Shown here: positions 8,280 through 14,191 of the stretch, piece after piece | Numbering within the stretch: position 1 is the stretch's first letter | Layout of the letters: every line of letters begins with the position of its first letter | DNA from: Larix sibirica | Taxonomy: Eukaryota > Streptophyta > Pinopsida > Pinales > Pinaceae | Length of the DNA stretch: 14,191 bases | NCBI GenBank assembly: GCA_004151065.3 | Contig: NWUY0304334890.1 | Coordinates: 14,970 to 29,160, forward strand | Reading direction: 5' to 3' | The notes under the pieces: generated by a model | The model's database searches: none | Seen by the model: the letters and a program-made list of their open reading frames with translations, nothing else | What the model was told of the DNA's origin: nothing | Made by a program: the position numbers and the translations under genes

Positions 8280-11110
8280 GAAAATTAGGGTGCTAAAGTG
8301 GGCCAAGTGGAATGATGGGCCACAAGGGCCATATTAGTTCCTTGGGCTAAGTGGTACTTCGCTTTTTGAGCATTAGGCTTCATGCCAATACTCCAAAAAC
8401 TATTAAAATGCTCCATATTGAACTGCACTAGTTTTTTACAATACTATGACCTACATAGACATGTTTGCACATATCAAATGTGCGATCCTAACAAGAAACA
8501 TTGTATGATGAGACATTCACATTAAAAAAACATCATTTCTCTTCTTCTAAATCGAAAAGAGGATCTCATCTATAATAAGCATCCACACATATTGAAATTC
8601 AATGGCCCGTGGCAAGTGATTGTCTAACAAGGCAACTCACCATGAAATTGAAATTGGGAGTTGGTGTTGGCATAAGGACTCCATCGAAGCTCAAGCATCC
8701 TTGGTGATAGGGTGGAACCAAACAAGGTGCCTAAGGGTTTTGGCTCTTTCAATTTGCGAAGAACATGGGTTGGAAACAACCAAATAAGTTAATCTTTTAT
8801 CTAACAAGTGACCTTCCATAGCCAAACACTAGACAAATAGTTATTTTTAGGGTTCCAACACTAACTTTCAAATATTGCAAAGTGTAAATAACCAATTTTT
8901 ATGTTGAATTCAACCTTTAGAGCTTGTTTAGTTGGATTTCAAGGATGGTCTTGGAGAAACACCACTTGCAACCCATGGTTGTTTTATATCTAGAGAAAGT
9001 TGTGGCCTTTCCTTAAGGCCAAACCTGCCACTAGGCTCAAGGTGCTAGGAGGCCAAGTTTTAACACTAGATTCTCTAGAATGAGACCCTATATTTGGTCC
9101 AAGATGAATTTATCAACATTATCCAACACAAATTTTCTTTTAACTTCGGCCTAAGGGAGCCAATATTTGGAGGGCCAATCCAAAAGATCATTAGCAAAGC
9201 AAATGTCATGCATAAAGTGTCTTTAGGTCGAGAACCAAGAGGACTCATAGAATAGATTCCCCTGACAGAAAATCAGAGAAGGAGAACAACAAAGGAAATG
9301 ATCTATGAATGACATGCTAGATAAAGGGGTGATGAAGTCCAAGAGAGGAAATGGTTTAGCTACTTCCCATGTCTTCCAAATGATCTAAACAACAAAAGTA
9401 GTAAAAGTCTTAACATGAGAATGAGGAAGAAAAAGGCTTTGTACAAAGATTCCTTTCCAAGAAAAAACCACATCAAATTAGATGCCTTAGAAGGACCTTC
9501 CAAGCTTTCTTACACTCCACAATTCAAACCATCCACTTGGCAGAAAGGCTTGTGCTTAAATCCTAGTCAAAATAATACCCATGCCACCAAAATATTATAA
9601 AGTGCAATATAGTTCCCAATTAACTCTATAAATATCTTTCCCTTTGTCAACGTTGGCCTAGATAAAATTCTAGATGGGATTTTCTAAACATGATTTTTTT
9701 GTTTTGGAGGGAACCCAACTAGAGAAATAGTATACATGAGTTGCTACCAAGATTTTGGTGCATGCATGGAGCTTAGCTACAAATATGTGGGCTTAGTGAT
9801 CCACTTGTCGATATTTTTTTGTGTATGTTGCACAAACACCTCCAGAGGTTCCTAGGAAACACCTAGAATACAAAGGGTATGCCCAAAAACTGAAAACTTG
9901 GCTTGGCTAAATCCACAACCAATTTTGGGAGGTCAACCAAACTAGCATAGGTCATTGGCTTTGTTTGAAGAACATTTATTTATCCCATTGAATGTTTGAG
10001 CTTGATGATTATACATAGAATATTTCCAAATACTCCATGGTTCGATCCTAGTAAGTTTGGTCCTTTGAGATTATCGAGAAGAAGCCATCAACAAAGTGAC
10101 CATCAACCAATTTCCCAATCCCTAGTTCTGGTAGAGGAATCCCTTGAATTACACCCAAACTCACCTTAGATCCAAGTAAATAGCCAAGGGATTCAACTAC
10201 CAACACATAAAGGGTTGGGAATAGAGGGAAACCTTACCTAGTAAATATGAAAATCTTCACCTCCTGTGAATAGAAATTATTACTAGAAAGATAGATTGAG
10301 GCATTTGTAAATAGGGTTTTGAGGATGTTGATAAAGGATGGAATAGACTCTATATGCCAAATCATTTCCGCAATGAAGGATCACTCCACCCAATCATATG
10401 CCTTCTCAAAATATTTGTTGTGAACACGCATCAAACATAGTCAACTTGGCCCATTCCATTCCCTCCCATACTACGATAACAATATCTAGAATATATCTCC
10501 TACATATGAATCTGGTCTATTCAAGGTGAATGTACTTGGGGAGAATGTGCTTGATATATAAAGCTAGGTATTTCGCTAGAATTTTATAGAATGTGTTAAG
10601 AAAAGTAATGGGCCTCTAATTGGTGATCATCTCTAGCTCCCCTATGTTAAGAATGAACTTGGTAAACTCTCAACTAATTCCCACGCCTAGAGATCACTTA
10701 CAAAGGGATTCATGATAGATCTGCAATAGATCCAACTGGACAAAATCCTAGGGGGGATTGTCAATTTTGTAGGGGAATCTGTCAAGCCAAGAACCTTGTT
10801 GTCAACCATCCCATGCAATGTTGTAAAACACTCATATAGAGATAAGTGTAGGTTACATTCTCTCCTTTGCTCTTATGTAAGTTTACATGGAACCATATCA
10901 AGGCACTTTTCGGTAGCTTCATGTCTTTGCACAAATAGGCCTCGCGTTTCGAATAATGTCATTCTATAATGCTCTGCAAATTCTCTTTCAATTTTTTCCT
11001 AGTTGGAGGTCCAACCAAGAGATGTTTTTAAAATAAATAGTCTCACTAGCTTCCTTACTATAAATTTTTTCATTCAATTGTTGTGTTGGACAGTTCCAAG
11101 GCTACATATG
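8280..11110 (-). mobile_element. Decayed L1-type LINE retrotransposon, 5'-truncated
   Basis: Read on the minus strand with many stops and frameshifts, this stretch follows the order of a plant LINE ORF2. From high to low coordinates there is a linker (GWTSN then EKIERE near 11000, then a LTDSPTKL-type segment near 10765), the RT core (10020-10665), a post-RT part with FQFLGIPFVF (about 9860-9890), GKDIYRVNWELYCTL (9601-9645) and AKWMV..IVECKKAWKVLLRH (about 9485-9545, shifted frame), and a C-terminal part with KTLRHLVWFHP (about 8720-8755) and VWMLIIDEILFSI (about 8555-8593). An endonuclease domain upstream of 11110 was not found, so the copy is probably 5'-truncated or too decayed. No target-site duplication or poly(A) tail was identified, so the ends are approximate. 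Confidence 0.75.
10020..10665 (-). pseudogene. LINE reverse transcriptase core, inactive
   Basis: The minus strand reads RPITFLNTFYKILAKYLAL then IKHILPKYIHLE, followed by RYILDIVIVVWEGMEWAKL, FEKAYDWVE (FEKAYDW at 10390-10410), KTLFTNASIYLSSNNFYS, GFPLFPTLYVLVVESLGYLL and GHFVDGFFSII. These match the order of the RT motifs in L1-type plant LINEs. The catalytic pair normally read as (F/Y)ADD is replaced by FVDG at 10078-10098. In-frame stops interrupt the sequence, for example TGA in place of Trp soon after FEKAYDW and TAA before GFPLFP. It cannot encode an active enzyme. Confidence 0.8.
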
Positions 11111-11529
11111 GTGTCACTCATGCCTTTCCCACACTTCCCAATCAATTTCGTGCCTTAGTGTATCACTACATTAAGATTGTTTAGATTAGGAGGGTAGAGA
11201 GGGATTATAGGAGGCTCCTTGCTCATGGTATAGGGAACTTGGACTCAATACACTAGTGGTTGGTCCAAGTGTATCGCATTCATATTTAGACTTGTACAAG
11301 GATCTCCAATGAAATATTAATTCATATTAAATAACTATCACCGTGAGTGAAATTTTGAGTTCCTCAAGCCTAATTAAACAAAGATGCATTACATGTTTGC
11401 TAGATTAGAAATATAACTTCAATTTTAATAAGTTGTCATGCAACATTCATAATGTAAGGCATCTTGTTCCCTAAAATAGTAGTGTTTGGTGGGATCGGAG
11501 TAGAGAGAATTTGGCTAAAAATTTAGACC
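11111..11529. other. Intergenic DNA, nothing recognised
   Basis: The LINE reading fades here on the minus strand and no endonuclease motif is visible. No other gene or element could be supported. Confidence 0.5.
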
Positions 11530-12155
11530 CATTTCTAGGGCAACTTGGAAAAAAAAAGCATGCTTGAGTTGTTTGGGTTTCCCATACAAAAGGCACCAAG
11601 GCCATGTGATTCCAAGATGAACTAGTGTATGATTTGAGAATGTAGATTTTCACAATTGCTCATAGTTGTGGACGATTTTTCTGTCGTAAAATGCATTTTT
11701 AAGTATTGAAAATTTCCCAACAATTTAAGTGGATACTCCACCCATCATCGGGGGATTGGTCACAAGCTTAGAATAGTGGAGAAGAATAACAAATTAACGA
11801 GTTCAAATAGATGCTAATTGAGGTAGTCACTATAATCTTAACCAATCAATGTGTTTAAATAGACGCTAAATGGAGGTAGTCATTATACTCTTCTCCATTA
11901 TTCTAATCCAATGAATAACCACCTAATGATGGGTGGAGTGTTCACTTGAAACGTTGAAAACATTTTAAAACTTAAACACAATTTACTTCCAGAAAATTTT
12001 CCACAATATTGTACCACTGATGAGAAGCCCACAAAGGACGAGGGACTAAACACAAAATATATTTTTGAATTCTGATATGGGTTTCCAAACACTTTGTAGT
12101 CTAAATGGCCATGTTGTTTTCTTGTCAGCGAATTCTAGGATGAAAAATAGGGGAC
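11530..12155. mobile_element. Foldback/MITE-like element with long inverted arms
   Basis: Two arms pair around a centre near 11840. The best section is 11727-11785 against 11889-11947: its outer 22 bp match at 20 positions (shared core actccacccatcat), and an inner 18-mer, ttagaatagtggagaaga at 11768-11785, matches the complement of 11889-11906 at 17 of 18. Weaker homology continues outward: ttgtgga near 11665 pairs with tccacaa near 12000, and a gtttgggtttcccata segment near 11570 pairs with atatgggtttccaaac near 12075. No transposase frame lies inside, so the element is non-autonomous. Long, decaying arms suggest a foldback or long-TIR Mutator-like or hAT-like derivative. The outer ends and a target-site duplication were not resolved. 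Confidence 0.65.
11805..11892. repeat. Direct repeats in the foldback centre
   Basis: The segment starting aaatagatgctaattgaggt (11805-11839) recurs as aaatagacgctaaatggagg (11857-11892), at an offset of 52 bp. Both go on to gtagtcaytataatctt-like sequence. They are in direct orientation, although the surrounding arms are inverted. Confidence 0.8.
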
Positions 12156-12387
12156 AACTTAAACAAAGTATGGCTGATTAAATTATAGTAGTGAAAACAT
12201 GGATAGAGTGAAGCATATGAATGTAAATAGGTGTATTGCAATGTGATATAGATATAAAATAATGTATATCAATGTGTAAGAGATTAGTACATTACTTTGT
12301 GAACAAAGTCTATAATATACAAGAGAAATAGAGTGATATACAAAGGAATTGACCAACTACCAACTATGATTCATATAATACATGTGT
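12156..12387. other. Intergenic DNA, nothing recognised
   Basis: AT-rich sequence between the foldback element and the large tandem duplication. No frame or repeat of note was seen. Confidence 0.5.
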
Positions 12388-13258
12388 ATATAGAAGATAT
12401 TTTAGTGACAAAAGTGGTTTTTTTATTGTGAAAATCAATTCAAGTTGTAACTATAAATGATAGTTTGTCTTCTCAATGTGTCATGTGCTATTGTGGCTCA
12501 AATATTTCAGCATTACATGCGTTTCTTGTAGATGCATAAATGGATCTTTTGCAATAGAGAAAGGAATGGTTGGCATATTCATTTGTAGGCATGTACTGGA
12601 TAAAGGCCCCCACGATGAGTGAAGGTGTGACAATGGGTGTAGGTGTGTGTAGGGGGTGAAGGCACACATGGTACGATGAACTGCCCATAGTGTGTTGAAG
12701 TGCACATGCATAGGCTATCTGGGTGTGTGTACACCGTTCTAAGTTACATACCAATATGTTATCAAGATTGCATCCATAAGTTTCCAAAGTGTGTGCACAC
12801 ATTTTGATTCCTGGTCACTGATGTACATATAAGATACATTTCAATGACATAAGTGGTTGTTCAATTGTCAAAAGAAATTTGATTTGTCATTGTCAATGAG
12901 ATTTTGTCTTCTCAGTGTACAATGTGTTATTATGGTGCAAATCTATTGGCATGCCACATGTGTTGTAGGTGCATTAGTTGATATTCTATAATAAAGCAAG
13001 TGATGGTTTTTATCTTCATTTGTAGGCACGTAGTGGATAGAGTAACCTGCAATAAATGAAGGCATGACAATGGATGAAGGTGTGTGCAGGGGGAGAAGGC
13101 ACACACAATATGGTGAAGTGCTTATAGTGTGTTTAAGTATGCATGCAATAGGATGTTATAGTGTGCACACAACATGATAAGGTGTGCATCCATAGGTTAC
13201 TAGCCTGATTGCACACATAGGTTGTCTAAGTGTGTGTGAGCATGTTGACACTTGGTGA
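12388..13258. repeat. Diverged tandem duplication, about 438-bp units
   Basis: Unit A (12388 to about 12826) and unit B (about 12827-13258) share ordered landmarks at a constant offset of 437-440 bp: gtcttctcaatgtg (12467) with gtcttctcagtgta (12906); the catttgtaggca block; gaaggtgtgacaatggg (12621) with gaaggcatgacaatgg (13058); and agggggtgaaggcacacat with agggggagaaggcacacac. The units have diverged considerably, so the duplication is old. They are rich in TGTG/CACA and contain no convincing coding frame. They may be satellite-like units or part of an unrecognised element. Confidence 0.85.
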
Positions 13259-13524
13259 AATCCTTTGGCACTTACTATAGTCACCCAAATGAAGTTTGAG
13301 AGAGACTTTTACAATCACTGATATGTGCTAACTAAATGCACCCAAGGGGTGTGCTATGCATGAATTACATCAAACCAAATTTAAAATTGGGCATCTAGAA
13401 ATAGAGGGTTAGTTAGCCATTTTTCAATCTTTTGATCCCCTCTATAAACAATAAGCTCCCATATTTCCTTACACTATTAGGAAAAATGGTTTAGTAGAGG
13501 TTTTCAATGTTAGTGTCCAATCCA
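13259..13524. other. Intergenic DNA, nothing recognised
   Basis: No gene or clear element. It separates the 438-bp tandem units from the hairpin array. Confidence 0.4.
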
Positions 13525-14101
13525 GAGAGAGGGATTTTCCCCTCCATGATCTTGTAAAGGGTGACTCTAAATCCAGTAGTTACTGTTCTCTGATGAAAGG
13601 AATGTGTGCTTGACTTTTTGTTGCAAGAAGTGCAAGAGAGGGCTTTAAGCCCTATGACATTGCTCCTAATGGTAAACGAGATATTGTGGAAGAAGAGAAG
13701 AATATACCCTTGATGACTCTCTTTAGTATTCTTCTATGCTTAGGGGAGAGGGTATTTCCCATCTATGATCTTGTAGTGGATTTGTTCCTATGTGTTTGCA
13801 GTGATGAGGAATTGCCTTGAGTGGCAATGATATGATCAATAAGAGTCTTCTGGGTGCAATGGATTTTTATGTGGGTTGTTGTTATCATCACTATATGTTC
13901 AATACTGAAGGCAGCGGCCTTCTATGCACCAAACTATATACTAATGATTGGTAAGTTTATTCAGGGTTAGGCATTGCCCCCCTATGCACATGAATGCGTG
14001 TTTGTGGTCAAAGCATTAGATGGACATTGCTTGGATTTGAATATTGTGATGTACTAATTCTTGTCCATGTCTAAGGTTTGGGAAGCAAGGGCTTGGCCCT
14101 T
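13525..14101. repeat. Array of short hairpins with following TATG motif
   Basis: Small palindromes recur about every 55-120 bp: GGGA-TTT-TCCC at 13531, GGGCTT-T-AAGCCC at 13640, GGG-tattt-CCC at 13750, ATTGCC-ttgagt-GGCAAT at 13811, GAAGGC-agcg-GCCTTC at 13907, GGC-att-GCC at 13970 and AAGGGC-ttg-GCCCTT at 14087. Most are preceded by a purine-rich gaga/ggag run and followed by TATG or CATG-like sequence. The block at 13525-13556 is repeated at 13745-13775, both ending atgatcttgta. The stems differ in sequence yet keep pairing. This may be part of a retrotransposon LTR or a transcribed repeat; its nature is unknown. Confidence 0.55.
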
Positions 14102-14191
14102 TCCTTGTCACGTGCATATGCATGCATGGACATATGTCTATGATTTGGTTTGATATGGGTGAATTGTCATCCATGTTGTTTTTGTTGTTAA

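Noticed and set aside
12481-12802. Two overlapping minus-strand frames of 76 and 104 codons
   Set aside because: They lie inside one unit of the 438-bp tandem duplication; I saw no matching frame kept in the second unit, so they are probably chance.
13525-14101. CRISPR-like array
   Set aside because: The spacing is irregular, the repeats are not near-identical, and the window is from a plant nuclear genome.

Overview
This window looks like nuclear DNA from a plant with a repeat-rich, AT-rich genome, most likely a seed plant and possibly a gymnosperm. The evidence is one split protein-coding gene of a land-plant family (MCTP), GT-AG splice sites, long AT-rich non-coding DNA, and decayed LINE, SINE-like and foldback elements. 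The species cannot be named from the sequence.

Left part (1-1618): AT-rich upstream DNA with a 156/162-bp tandem duplication (375-692), a perfect 18-bp tandem repeat (924-959) inside a 49-codon upstream ORF (916-1065), and a near-perfect 81-bp tandem duplication (1314-1475). Plausible splice signals at 1120 (GTGAGT) and 1597 (CAG) suggest a 5'UTR intron. A TATA-like run at 1214 offers a different promoter reading.

Gene (1619-5452): two exons, 1619-2663 and 3318-5452, joined across a 654-bp phase-1 intron. They encode a protein of about 1059 residues: C2 domain, a long Pro/Ala/Glu pentapeptide-repeat linker, three further C2 domains, and a C-terminal PRT_C region with two hydrophobic segments. 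This is a multiple C2 domain and transmembrane region protein of the MCTP15 (QUIRKY)/MCTP16 type, a family known for ER-plasma membrane tethering at plasmodesmata. A candidate poly(A) signal lies at 5738.

Right part (5453-14191): no intact gene. In order it holds a small GC-rich repeat patch (5800-5881), a very AT-rich zone (6421-6762), a tRNA-derived SINE-like element with a 12-bp target-site duplication (6763-7005), short dispersed repeats (7063-7380), a possible LINE ORF1 fragment (about 7990-8151, minus), a badly decayed L1-type LINE on the minus strand (about 8280-11110), a foldback element of about 620 bp (about 11530-12155), a diverged tandem duplication of about 438-bp units (12388-13258), and an array of short hairpins each followed by a TATG-like motif (13525-14101).

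No complete new biological system is evident. The most distinctive items are the repeat-linker MCTP, the SINE-like element, the foldback element and the hairpin array.
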